Below are positions 37,056 through 44,414 of a stretch of DNA of 44,587 nucleotides, piece after piece. Source of the DNA: Zoogloeaceae bacterium (lineage in GTDB: Bacteria; Pseudomonadota; Gammaproteobacteria; Burkholderiales; Rhodocyclaceae); NCBI GenBank assembly GCA_024235635.1, contig JACKMA010000008.1:1-44587 (forward strand). The letters run 5' to 3'. Numbering within the stretch: the stretch's first letter is position 1; each line of letters starts with the position of its first letter. The position numbers and the translations under genes are program-made. Below the pieces are notes generated by a model that saw only the letters and a program-made list of their open reading frames with translations, did not search any database and had not been told where the DNA came from.

Positions 37056-38765
37056 ATGCGTGCATCGCAATTCTTCATCTCCACCCTGAAGGAAGCCCCG
37101 TCCGACGCTGAGGTCGCCAGTCAGAAGTTGATGTTGCGTGCCGGCCTGATCCGCAAGGCGGCCGCCGGCATCTACAGCTGGATGCCCCTCGGGCTGCGCA
37201 GCCTGCGCAAGGTCGAGGGCATCGTGCGCGAGGAAATGAACCATGCCGGCGCGATCGAGCTGCTGATGCCGGCCGTCCAGCCGGCCGAACTTTGGCAGGA
37301 GTCCGGCCGCTGGGAGTTCTACGGGCCGGAACTGCTGAGGTTCAAGGATCGCCATGAGCGCGATTTCGTGATTGGCCCGACCCACGAGGAGGTGATCGGG
37401 GACATCGCACGCCGGGAACTGCGCAGCTACCGGCAACTGCCGAAGCATTTCTTTCAGATCCAGACGAAGTTCCGCGATGAGATCAGGCCGCGCTTCGGCG
37501 TCATGCGGGGACGCGAGTTTGTGATGAAGGACGGCTACTCGTTCCATGCCGACTATCCGGACCTCGAGCGCGAATACAGCAACATGCATGCCACCTACAC
37601 ACGCATCTTCAGCCGGCTGGGCCTGGAGTTTCGCGCGGTGGCGGCCGACACCGGTTCGATCGGCGGCAGCGGCTCGCACGAATTCCATGTGATTGCCGCG
37701 ACCGGTGAAGACGCCATTGCGTACTGCCCGGATTCCGACTTTGCGGCCAACGTCGAACTGGCCGAGGCAGTGGCGCCGTCGGTCGAACGGCCGTCCCCCG
37801 GTGCCGGCCTCGTGAAGATCCACACCCCCGGCGTGCGTACGATCGACCAACTCGCGACGTTCCTCGGGATCCCGGTCCAGACCACGGTCAAGGCGATCGT
37901 GGTGGAGGCGGAGGATGGTGCTCCGGTGCTGATGATGGTGCGCGGTGACCATGAACTGAACGAGATCAAGGCCCAGAATCTAGAGGGCATTCGCAGTCCG
38001 CTGACCTTTGCGGCGCCATCGGCGATTCAGGCCGCTTTCGGCGCCGAACCCGGCTCGCTGGGACCGGTCGGATTCTCCGGGCGCGTCGTGATGGACCGCA
38101 GCGTGGCCGCGATGGCGGATTTCGTGATCGGTGCCAACGAGACTGACTACCATCTGACGGGCGCCAATATCGGCCGCGACTTCGCGCAGCCCGAAACGGC
38201 GGACCTGCGCAACGTGATCGAAGGCGACCCGTCCCCGGACGGGGGCGGCACGCTCAAGATCTGTCGCGGCATCGAGGTCGGCCACATCTTTCAGCTGCGG
38301 ACCAAGTATTCCGAAGCGCTTGGCTGCCGCTTCCTTGACGAGAACGGTCGCGAACAAGTCATGGAGATGGGGTGCTACGGGATCGGAGTCTCCCGCATCC
38401 TGGGGGCAGCCATCGAGCAGAACTGGGACGAGCGGGGCATCGTATGGCCGGATGCGATCGCGCCGTTCGAGGCGGTGATCTGCCCTGTCGGCTGGGCCAA
38501 GTCGGAGGCCGTACGAGAGCGCGCACGCAGCATCTACGAGTCCTTGATGGCAGTCGGGGTCGATGTGATCCTGGACGATCGGGGAGAGCGCCCTGGCGTG
38601 ATGTTCGCCGACTGGGAACTGATCGGCGTGCCACACCGGATCACGGTCGGAGATCGAGGTCTGGCCGATGGCGTCGTCGAATACAATGCCAGAGCCGGCG
38701 GCGATGTGGAACGGATCCCGGTGGATGAGGTGGTCGAAGGTGTCCAGCAGCGGATTCGGTCCTAG
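37056..38765 (+). CDS. proS: Prolyl-tRNA synthetase (bacterial type)
   Basis: Class II synthetase that charges tRNA-Pro, 569 residues (E. coli 572). The N-terminus MRASQFFISTLKEAPSDAEV is the family standard. Class II motif 2 is around FRDEIRPRFGVMRGREFVMKD. The editing insertion domain (about 240-395, with VKAIVVEAEDGAPVLMMVRGDHELNE) marks the bacterial form. Motif 3 reads MGCYGIGVSRILGAAIEQ. The anticodon-binding domain follows. The lytic transglycosylase gene begins ten bases downstream and is probably cotranscribed. Confidence 0.97.
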   Translation: MRASQFFISTLKEAPSDAEVASQKLMLRAGLIRKAAAGIYSWMPLGLRSLRKVEGIVREEMNHAGAIELLMPAVQPAELWQESGRWEFYGPELLRFKDRHERDFVIGPTHEEVIGDIARRELRSYRQLPKHFFQIQTKFRDEIRPRFGVMRGREFVMKDGYSFHADYPDLEREYSNMHATYTRIFSRLGLEFRAVAADTGSIGGSGSHEFHVIAATGEDAIAYCPDSDFAANVELAEAVAPSVERPSPGAGLVKIHTPGVRTIDQLATFLGIPVQTTVKAIVVEAEDGAPVLMMVRGDHELNEIKAQNLEGIRSPLTFAAPSAIQAAFGAEPGSLGPVGFSGRVVMDRSVAAMADFVIGANETDYHLTGANIGRDFAQPETADLRNVIEGDPSPDGGGTLKICRGIEVGHIFQLRTKYSEALGCRFLDENGREQVMEMGCYGIGVSRILGAAIEQNWDERGIVWPDAIAPFEAVICPVGWAKSEAVRERARSIYESLMAVGVDVILDDRGERPGVMFADWELIGVPHRITVGDRGLADGVVEYNARAGGDVERIPVDEVVEGVQQRIRS

Positions 38766-38775
38766 CCCTGAGTTC

Positions 38776-39417
38776 ATGTGTCGTTGGGTCGCAGCGATTG
38801 CGATCGTTCTGGCGGTGGCCTTGCCGGCATCGGGAATCGCCGGCAATCAGCAGTACGAACCGCTGTCGGCCAGTGTGCGGGCGTCACTTCATTCAGCCGT
38901 CAGCGACCATGCGTCGCCCGAGCCGATGTTCGCGAGCGAAAGCGCCAAGCGACGGTGGCTGGAGGCGATGTCGGTCCGCGTGGCCCGTTACATCGACGAT
39001 CCGCGGTTCCGCATGGAATTTTTGAAGACCGCGTACTATGAGGCCCAGCGTGCCGGCCTCGATCCGCAATTGGTGCTGAGCGTGATCCAGGTCGAAAGCG
39101 CGTTTCGCAAGTACGCCGTGTCGTCCGCCAAGGCCCGGGGCTACATGCAGGTCATGCCTTTCTGGGTCGGGCTCATCGGCGACGATGACGACAACCTTTT
39201 CCACCTGCGCACCAACCTGCGCTATGGCTGCACGATCCTTCGCCATTACGTCGATATCGAGAAGGGCAATCTGTTCCGTGCGCTCGGCCGCTACAACGGG
39301 TCCTTGGGAAAGGCTCGATATCCGAATCTGGTGCTCAGGGCGTGGCGCCGCAACTGGCATTGGAACGATGGCACGGTGGCCGCAGGAGACGGCGCCAGCG
39401 AGGCCATCGCCAACTGA
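38776..39417 (+). CDS. Lytic transglycosylase (SLT domain), exported
   Basis: A small murein-cleaving enzyme of 213 residues. A signal peptide covers about residues 1-22 (MCRWVAAIAIVLAVALPASG). The SLT goose-lysozyme-like core contains the catalytic Glu107 in VIQVESAFRKYAVSSAKARGY, then MQVMPFW, NLRYGCTILRHYV and LGRYNGSLG. It acts on peptidoglycan in the periplasm. ATG at 38776 places the signal peptide exactly at the N-terminus, although its ribosome binding site is weak. It follows proS closely, which is frequent in betaproteobacteria, and converges on the OsmC-like gene. Confidence 0.9.
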   Translation: MCRWVAAIAIVLAVALPASGIAGNQQYEPLSASVRASLHSAVSDHASPEPMFASESAKRRWLEAMSVRVARYIDDPRFRMEFLKTAYYEAQRAGLDPQLVLSVIQVESAFRKYAVSSAKARGYMQVMPFWVGLIGDDDDNLFHLRTNLRYGCTILRHYVDIEKGNLFRALGRYNGSLGKARYPNLVLRAWRRNWHWNDGTVAAGDGASEAIAN

Positions 39418-39429
39418 GCCGCCATCGGC

Positions 39430-39849
39430 TCAGTCTGCCTCGACGATCTCCCAGTCGTGGACGATCTCGGCAGAATTGCCGAGCATAATCGACGCCGAGC
39501 AGTACTTTTCCGCCGACAGGTGGATCGCCCGTTCGACCTTGTCGGCGTTCAGCCCCTTGCCGCTGATCGTGTAGACGAAGCGAATGTGCGTGAACACCTT
39601 GGGGTCCGTCTCTGCGCGCGCCGCATGCAACTTGACCGTGCATCCACGCACGTCCTGACGGCCGCGCTTCAGGATCAGTACCACGTCGAAGGCGGTACAG
39701 CCGCCGGCGCCGGCAAGCAGCATCTCCATCGGCCGCGGCGCCAGGTTGCGGCCGCCGGCGTCGGGGGCACCATCCATGGCCACCAGGTGCCCGGTACCGG
39801 TTTCGGCGATGAAGCTCATGCCGTCGAGCCATTTGATCGTGCATTCCAA
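39430..39849 (-). CDS. OsmC-family peroxiredoxin-like protein (YhfA type)
   Basis: A 139-residue OsmC/Ohr-superfamily protein. The two conserved Cys that reduce organic peroxides in this fold are Cys51 (AGAGGCTAFDVVLIL) and Cys117 (SAEKYCSASIML). The short length and FVYTISGKGL segment resemble the YhfA branch. The start is TTG at 39847-39849, supported by AGGAG seven bases upstream and by conservation of ECTIKWLDGMSF. The gene stands alone, reading away from the rplM region. Confidence 0.88.
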   Translation of the reverse strand: MECTIKWLDGMSFIAETGTGHLVAMDGAPDAGGRNLAPRPMEMLLAGAGGCTAFDVVLILKRGRQDVRGCTVKLHAARAETDPKVFTHIRFVYTISGKGLNADKVERAIHLSAEKYCSASIMLGNSAEIVHDWEIVEAD

Positions 39850-39932
39850 GGTGTTTCTCCTGTGCGTTGGGGGAGGGGGTCATTGTCGAACAATTCCGTC
39901 GGGACCGTGCAATTCGCGATACGCCAAAGGTC

Positions 39933-39962
39933 ATGACAAATGGGATAAAAAAAATTTATACT
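39933..39962 (+). promoter_or_regulatory. Candidate upstream promoter P1 of the sRNA region
   Basis: ATGACA (39933-39938), 18-base spacer, TATACT (39957-39962); each hexamer matches five of six consensus positions. The -10 region is also part of the palindrome TATAC-TG-GTATA (39957-39968), so it might equally serve the divergent OsmC-like gene. Confidence 0.45.
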
Positions 39963-39980
39963 GGTATAGAAAAGTTTGTA

Positions 39981-39991
39981 GTGCAGCGCAC
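39981..39991. promoter_or_regulatory. Palindrome GTGC-AGC-GCAC, possible operator
   Basis: A perfect inverted repeat between the two candidate promoters of the sRNA. TGC/GCA-rich palindromes like this resemble PhaR-type operators of betaproteobacterial phasin genes, but no phasin or phaR gene is nearby. The assignment to any regulator is speculative. Confidence 0.35.
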
Positions 39992-40000
39992 AAAAAATGC

Positions 40001-40029
40001 TTGCGGGGCAAGGCTTGCTTGGCCATAAT
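40001..40029 (+). promoter_or_regulatory. Candidate promoter P2 of the sRNA
   Basis: TTGCGG (40001-40006), an exact 17-base spacer and CATAAT (40024-40029). It predicts a transcript starting near 40036, immediately before the 5' hairpin of the sRNA. Confidence 0.55.
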
Positions 40030-40035
40030 CCATCT

Positions 40036-40126
40036 CAGTCGGGTCGCCATCGACCCAAACGATGTCTCCTCCACCCTCCTCCTTTGGTGTGGATTTAGCG
40101 CAGCTCCTCGGAGCTGCGTTTTTTTT
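40036..40126 (+). ncRNA. Candidate trans-acting sRNA with anti-Shine-Dalgarno segment
   Basis: An unannotated transcript of about 91 nt between the OsmC-like gene and rplM. Promoter P2 lies at the right distance upstream. Elements in order: a 5' hairpin GGGTCG-CCAT-CGACCC (40041-40056); a C/T-rich, apparently unpaired stretch (40065-40085) with CTCCTCC and CCCTCCTCC; and an intrinsic terminator (40099-40126). The C/T stretch ends CTCCTCCTTT and mimics the anti-Shine-Dalgarno end of 16S rRNA, so it could mask ribosome binding sites of target mRNAs, as known for CUCC-motif sRNAs in proteobacteria. It could start instead at P1 (about 158 nt). The structure is seen; expression and function are inferred. 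Confidence 0.68.
40099..40126 (+). terminator. Rho-independent terminator of the sRNA
   Basis: An 8 bp perfect stem CGCAGCTC/GAGCTGCG around loop CTCG, followed by eight Ts (40119-40126). No protein gene on the plus strand precedes it within 680 bases (the last is the transglycosylase ending at 39417), so it must end a separate short transcript. Confidence 0.92.
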
Positions 40127-40238
40127 CGTCATGGCCGCTCCGGCAACTCGTCATGTGACCCCTCCCGGCGAGTGGGCGGCTGGCCGGCCCCTTTACAGGT
40201 CATCCCGACAGCGCTCGGTACCGAGCCCGGCGTTTTCA

Positions 40239-40268
40239 TTGACAGTACGTGTAGTGCTGATCTACCAT
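40239..40268 (+). promoter_or_regulatory. Predicted rplM-rpsI promoter
   Basis: A perfect TTGACA (40239-40244), 18-base spacer and TACCAT (40263-40268), 53 bases before the rplM start codon. Confidence 0.6.
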
Positions 40269-40320
40269 CATCGGCTTTCTGCTTAGCGGCCGGTTGCGGC
40301 CGATTCCGTTCGAGGACAAG

Positions 40321-40749
40321 ATGAAAACGTTTTCTGCCAAGCCGCACGAGGTCAAGCGCGACTGGTTCGTCGTCGATGCGACCGACAAGGTTCTTGGCCG
40401 GCTCGCAGCCGAAGTCGCCCGCCGCCTGCGGGGCAAGCACAAGGCCGAATACACGCCTCACGTGGATACCGGCGATTACATCGTGGTCGTCAACGTCGAC
40501 AAGTTGCGTGTGACCGGTTCCAAGGCGACCGACAAGAAGTACTACCGGCATACCGGCTACCCCGGCGGCATCTACGAGACCAGCTTCGAGAAGTTGCAGC
40601 AGAAGTTTCCTGCTCGCGTGCTCGAAAAGGCCGTCAAGGGCATGCTGCCGAAGGGCCCGCTGGGCTATGCGATGCTGAAGAAGATGAAGTGCTACGCTGG
40701 CGGCGACCATCCGCACGCGGCGCAGCAACCGAAAGCTCTCGAGATCTGA
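40321..40749 (+). CDS. rplM: 50S ribosomal protein L13
   Basis: Large-subunit ribosomal protein of 142 residues, the same length as in E. coli. MKTFSAKPHEVKRDWFVVDA is the canonical start, with LGRLAAEVARRLRGKHK, HTGYPGG, and AVKGMLPKGPLGYAMLKKMK typical of L13. ATG at 40321 is preferred over one nine codons upstream because family homology begins there. rpsI follows after 14 bases, forming the conserved L13-S9 operon. Confidence 0.98.
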   Translation: MKTFSAKPHEVKRDWFVVDATDKVLGRLAAEVARRLRGKHKAEYTPHVDTGDYIVVVNVDKLRVTGSKATDKKYYRHTGYPGGIYETSFEKLQQKFPARVLEKAVKGMLPKGPLGYAMLKKMKCYAGGDHPHAAQQPKALEI

Positions 40750-40763
40750 CTAGGAGCCTATAG

Positions 40764-41156
40764 ATGGCGGTGAGTTACAACTATGGCACCGGACGCCGCA
40801 AGACCGCGGTCGCTCGAGTGTTCATGAAGCCGGGATCCGGCAAAATCGTGGTCAATGGCAAGGAACTGGACGAGTTCTTTTCCCGCGAGACCGGTCGCAT
40901 GATCGTTCGACAGCCGCTGGTGCTGACCGAGAACGAGGGCGCCTTCGACATCATGGTGAACGTCTCCGGTGGTGGCGAGTCGGGTCAGGCCGGCGCCGTT
41001 CGTCACGGCATCACCCGCGCCCTGATCGACCATGATGGTGAGTTGAAGGCGGTGCTGCGCAAGGCCGGCCTGGTCAGCCGCGACGCCCGCGAGGTCGAGC
41101 GCAAGAAGGTTGGTCTGCGCAAGGCGCGTCGTCGCAAGCAATTCTCGAAGCGCTGA
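40764..41156 (+). CDS. rpsI: 30S ribosomal protein S9
   Basis: Small-subunit ribosomal protein of 130 residues whose C-terminal tail reaches the P-site tRNA. It contains GTGRRKTAVARVFMKPGSG near the start, VSGGGESGQAGAVRHGI, and the invariant basic tail KARRRKQFSKR ending in Lys-Arg. It is cotranscribed with rplM and followed by an intrinsic terminator. Confidence 0.98.
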   Translation: MAVSYNYGTGRRKTAVARVFMKPGSGKIVVNGKELDEFFSRETGRMIVRQPLVLTENEGAFDIMVNVSGGGESGQAGAVRHGITRALIDHDGELKAVLRKAGLVSRDAREVERKKVGLRKARRRKQFSKR

Positions 41157-41181
41157 TCGGCGGTTCCGTTTTTTGCTGAAG

Positions 41182-41213
41182 ATGCCCCGCCGACTGCGGG
41201 GCATTTTTGTTTT
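41182..41213 (+). terminator. Rho-independent terminator of rplM-rpsI
   Basis: Perfect 9 bp stem ATGCCCCGC (41182-41190) and GCGGGGCAT (41196-41204) with loop CGACT, followed by TTTTTGTTTT, 25 bases after the rpsI stop. Confidence 0.95.
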
Positions 41214-41252
41214 GCGCCCTGAAGTCAGCCGCTGAACGGCCCGTGCCGGCAC

Positions 41253-41282
41253 TTGGCTTTGGCTTTGTGGTCCCTATATAGT
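41253..41282 (+). promoter_or_regulatory. Predicted erpA promoter
   Basis: TTGGCT (41253-41258), 16-base spacer, TATATA (41275-41280); TATAGT (41277-41282) with 18 bases is an overlapping alternative. It lies between the rpsI terminator and erpA, so erpA has its own transcript. Confidence 0.55.
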
Positions 41283-41345
41283 GTATTGACAGGCCGGATC
41301 GGAGGGTGCGACCGCCGGCGGCTTGCAACCCCTGAAGGAGATGGC

Positions 41346-41696
41346 ATGAATACCGCTGTAGATACCCCCGCGCCGTTGGTGTTTACCGACAGCGCTGCGT
41401 CCAAGGTCAAGGAATTGATCGACGAGGAAGGCAATCCGGACCTGAAGCTGCGGGTCTTCGTCACCGGTGGCGGCTGCTCGGGCTTCCAGTACGGCTTCAC
41501 GTTCGACGAGGTCGCCAACGATGACGACACGTCGATGGAGAAGAACGGCGTGACGCTGCTGATCGACGCGATGAGCTACCAGTACCTGGTCGGCGCAGAG
41601 ATTGACTACTCCGAGGGCCTCGAAGGTTCCCAGTTCGTGATTAGAAATCCGAACGCGACGACGACCTGCGGCTGCGGTTCCTCGTTCAGCGTCTGA
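41346..41696 (+). CDS. erpA: Iron-sulfur cluster insertion protein ErpA
   Basis: A-type iron-sulfur carrier that delivers [4Fe-4S] clusters to apoproteins, including those of isoprenoid synthesis. It has 116 residues. The three conserved Cys ligands are Cys44 (TGGGCSGFQYGF), Cys108 and Cys110 (TTTCGCGSSFSV). GSQFVIRNPNA before the last two is typical of ErpA rather than IscA or SufA. GAAGGAG before ATG at 41346 gives a strong start. The longer open frame upstream reads through the promoter and is rejected. Confidence 0.96.
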   Translation: MNTAVDTPAPLVFTDSAASKVKELIDEEGNPDLKLRVFVTGGGCSGFQYGFTFDEVANDDDTSMEKNGVTLLIDAMSYQYLVGAEIDYSEGLEGSQFVIRNPNATTTCGCGSSFSV

Positions 41697-41765
41697 ACGA
41701 AGGGGCGCGAGGACGGCCTCGCTGACGGACGGGGGCGGGGCGGACCCCGGTTTCCGAAGCAAGAA

Positions 41766-41786
41766 GGGCGCCTCCGGGAGGTGCCC
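41766..41786. terminator. GC-rich hairpin between convergent erpA and M23 peptidase genes
   Basis: GGGCGCCTC and GAGGTGCCC pair around CGG with one wobble. It sits between converging stops and could act in both directions, but lacks a T-run on either side. Confidence 0.35.
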
Positions 41787-41819
41787 GCGTCTTCGTGTTG
41801 GCGTGGCCGGGCGGGCGTG

Positions 41820-43130
41820 TCAGCGGCTTGCGACCGTGGGCCGATAGTTGAGGGTTGCCAACTGTGTCAGCCGCCGTTCGGCGATCTTGCGGAAGCGTTG
41901 GAGGTCTGACGATGCCAGCGGTTCGGCTTCCGGCAGCGTTACCTTCATCGGATCGACCGGCTTGTTGTCTGTCCGGAATTCGTAGTGAAGGTGAGGCCCG
42001 GTTGCCCACCCGGTGGCGCCGACGTAGCCGATGAGGTCGCCCTGCGCCACCGATTGGCCTCGTCGCAGCTTCGGCGGGAAGCGACTCATGTGGGCGTAAA
42101 GCGTCGTGATGCGGTTGCGGTGCTTCAAGATGACGGTCTTGCCGTAGCCACGCTTGCTGCCAATGAAATCGACCTTCCCGTTCGACGTCGCCTTGATCGC
42201 AGTGCCGGTTGCGGCGCCGAAATCGACGCCGGTATGGCGTCGCCAGGCTTTCTTGATCGGATGAAAACGCATCTTGAAGCCGGACGTCACACGCGAGAAT
42301 TCGAGGGGTGAGCGCAGGAACGCCTGTTTCAAGTTGCGGCCTTCGGGCGTGTAGTAGCCCGAACTGCCATCCCCGTCGTCGAACTGGATCACCGTATGGC
42401 GTCGCCCTTGGTTGACGAATTCGGCAGCGAGGATTCTCTCGACGCCGACCTCGACTCCGTTACGGGTCTTGGCTTCGTACAAGACACTGAACTCGTCGCC
42501 GACCCTGATATCTGTGTGGAAGTCGATCTCGGTGCCGAACAGTTCGGCAAGCTTCATCGTCACCGCATCGGGCAGTCCCGCGCGGTCCGCGGCGGCAAAC
42601 AGGCTGCTGGTGATCGTGCCTGAGCCGACGCGTGTCAGCGAGCCGTGGAGCGCCTCACCGTCGATGGCTCGCAACTCGCCGTTCTGTCTCTCCAGCCTGA
42701 AGAAATCCCGCTCGGTGACTGGTACGTCGAGTGCCATGAGTTCGCCATCAGGTGTGACCAGGGCGCTCACCGTGCGCCCGGCCCTCAGTCGCCTGATGGC
42801 CGCCTTGCCGTCAGCAGTGGCGGTCATCGCGCGAACCACGTCGGTACTGCGGGTGCCGATTCGGGCCAACAGGTCGCCCAGGGTGTCTCCGGAATTGATG
42901 CGCGCAGTACGGACGAATGGCGAGTTGTCGCCCGGCAGCACCCTGTGAACTGGTGGGTCGAGTGTCTCGACGACCCGGTTGATCCGGGATCGATCGTCGT
43001 CCCGGCCCGGCACCATCGCCAGCGCTGACACGAAAGCCAGCGACAGGCTCACGCCGACCACCGTCACGCCCGCGCGTGAGCGGGCGTGCGATGCCGAATC
43101 GGCTAGAATTCCGGGCTCGGCGTCACGCAT
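41820..43130 (-). CDS. M23-family murein endopeptidase (MepM-like)
   Basis: A membrane-anchored periplasmic metallo-endopeptidase of 436 residues that cleaves peptidoglycan cross-links. One N-terminal helix (about 20-40, VTVVGVSLSLAFVSALAM) is followed by an OapA/LysM-like region (INSGDTLGDLLARIG) and a long spacer. The LytM core carries the zinc motifs: HTGVDFGA near residue 297 and HLHYEF near 380, with YAHMSRF between. Both His sites look intact, so it is probably an active enzyme rather than an EnvC-like activator. It is divergent from tyrS, an arrangement seen in many betaproteobacteria. The tyrS promoter-like box lies inside its first codons. Confidence 0.92.
   Translation of the reverse strand: MRDAEPGILADSASHARSRAGVTVVGVSLSLAFVSALAMVPGRDDDRSRINRVVETLDPPVHRVLPGDNSPFVRTARINSGDTLGDLLARIGTRSTDVVRAMTATADGKAAIRRLRAGRTVSALVTPDGELMALDVPVTERDFFRLERQNGELRAIDGEALHGSLTRVGSGTITSSLFAAADRAGLPDAVTMKLAELFGTEIDFHTDIRVGDEFSVLYEAKTRNGVEVGVERILAAEFVNQGRRHTVIQFDDGDGSSGYYTPEGRNLKQAFLRSPLEFSRVTSGFKMRFHPIKKAWRRHTGVDFGAATGTAIKATSNGKVDFIGSKRGYGKTVILKHRNRITTLYAHMSRFPPKLRRGQSVAQGDLIGYVGATGWATGPHLHYEFRTDNKPVDPMKVTLPEAEPLASSDLQRFRKIAERRLTQLATLNYRPTVASR
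43104..43109 (+). promoter_or_regulatory. Putative -10 box of tyrS
   Basis: TAGAAT in GGCTAGAATTCC, 99 bases before the tyrS ATG and inside the first codons of the divergent M23 peptidase gene. No -35 consensus is visible. Confidence 0.35.
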
Positions 43131-43208
43131 GGATTTCCCTCGCGGTGGTTAATCGTTCCAGTTTAGCAAACAAGCCGCCATGCATACATCGCCTCGGAGC
43201 ATAAGGAA

Positions 43209-44414
43209 ATGCAGCACATTGACCACGATTTGGCGCTGATCAAGCGCGGTGCGAGCGAACTGTTGCTCGAATCGGAGTTGTCCGAACGTCTGCGCTCAAG
43301 CCGTCCGCTTAGGGTCAAGGCCGGTTTCGATCCCACCGCGCCGGATCTGCACCTGGGTCATACGGTACTGATCAACAAGCTGCGGCAGTTTCAGGAACTG
43401 GGGCATCACGTGATGTTCCTGATCGGCGACTTCACCGGCATGATTGGCGATCCCTCGGGCAAGAACGCCACGCGTCCGCCGCTGACGCGGGAGCAGATCG
43501 CACAGAATGCCGAGACCTACCGATCGCAGATCTTCAAGATCCTCGATCCTGCCCGCACCGAGATTTGCTTCAATTCCAGTTGGATGAACCAGCTCGACGC
43601 GGGCGACATGATCCGGCTGGCCTCGCTGCAGACGGTTGCGCGCATGCTCGAACGGGACGACTTTGCGAAGCGCTACTCCGCCAATCAGTCGATTTCGATC
43701 CACGAGTTCCTGTATCCGTTGTGTCAGGGCTACGATTCCGTGGCGCTCAAGGCCGACGTCGAGCTGGGTGGTACGGATCAGCGCTTCAATCTGCTGATGG
43801 GTCGAGAAATGCAGAAGCATTACGGCCAGCAGCCCCAGTGTGTCCTGATGATGCCGCTGCTAGAAGGTCTCGACGGGGTCAACAAGATGTCCAAGTCGCT
43901 GGGCAACTACATTGGTATCGACGAGCCTGCCGGAGAGATCTTCGGCAAGCTGATGTCCGTGTCGGACGATCTGATGTGGCGCTACTACGAGCTGCTGTCG
44001 CTGCGAACGAGCACGGAGTTGGATGGCTTGCGGGATCAAGCGGAGCAGGGCCGCAATCCGCGGGACATCAAGCTCGAGCTCGCCCATGAACTGACGGCCC
44101 GATTTCACGGGGTGTCGGTCGCGGAATCGGCGCAGTCCGATTTTCTCGCGCGATTCCAGAAAGGGGCGATGCCCGAGGACATGCCTGCGGTTGCACTGGC
44201 GTTGCCTGACGCCGGACTGCCGATTGCCAATTTGTTGAAGCAGGCCGGGCTCGTTGCCAGTACCTCGGAAGGGCTCAGGATGGTTGGCCAGGGTGCGGTC
44301 AAGCTCGATGGGCAACGGGTCGACGACAAGGCACTGGTGCTCGTTTCAGAGGGCGAAGTCGTCGCGCAGGTCGGTAAGCGCCGCTGGGCCAGACTGACTC
44401 TTTCGCGCGCCTGA
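43209..44414 (+). CDS. tyrS: Tyrosyl-tRNA synthetase
   Basis: Class I synthetase that charges tRNA-Tyr, 401 residues. The class I signature HLGH is at 48-51 (AGFDPTAPDLHLGHT). Further family segments are IGDFTGMIGDPSGK, YPLCQGYDS, and ELGGTDQRFNLLMGREMQ. KMSKS is at 226-230 (VNKMSKSLGNYIG). A C-terminal S4 RNA-binding domain (about 335-400) binds the tRNA. The spacing of HIGH to KMSKS fits the TyrRS-Z-like form. ATG at 43209 follows GGAG and AAGG. Confidence 0.97.
   Translation: MQHIDHDLALIKRGASELLLESELSERLRSSRPLRVKAGFDPTAPDLHLGHTVLINKLRQFQELGHHVMFLIGDFTGMIGDPSGKNATRPPLTREQIAQNAETYRSQIFKILDPARTEICFNSSWMNQLDAGDMIRLASLQTVARMLERDDFAKRYSANQSISIHEFLYPLCQGYDSVALKADVELGGTDQRFNLLMGREMQKHYGQQPQCVLMMPLLEGLDGVNKMSKSLGNYIGIDEPAGEIFGKLMSVSDDLMWRYYELLSLRTSTELDGLRDQAEQGRNPRDIKLELAHELTARFHGVSVAESAQSDFLARFQKGAMPEDMPAVALALPDAGLPIANLLKQAGLVASTSEGLRMVGQGAVKLDGQRVDDKALVLVSEGEVVAQVGKRRWARLTLSRA

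Noticed and set aside
40062..40286. 75-codon open frame over the sRNA
   Set aside because: It runs through the intrinsic terminator and has no ribosome binding site; the RNA elements explain the sequence better.
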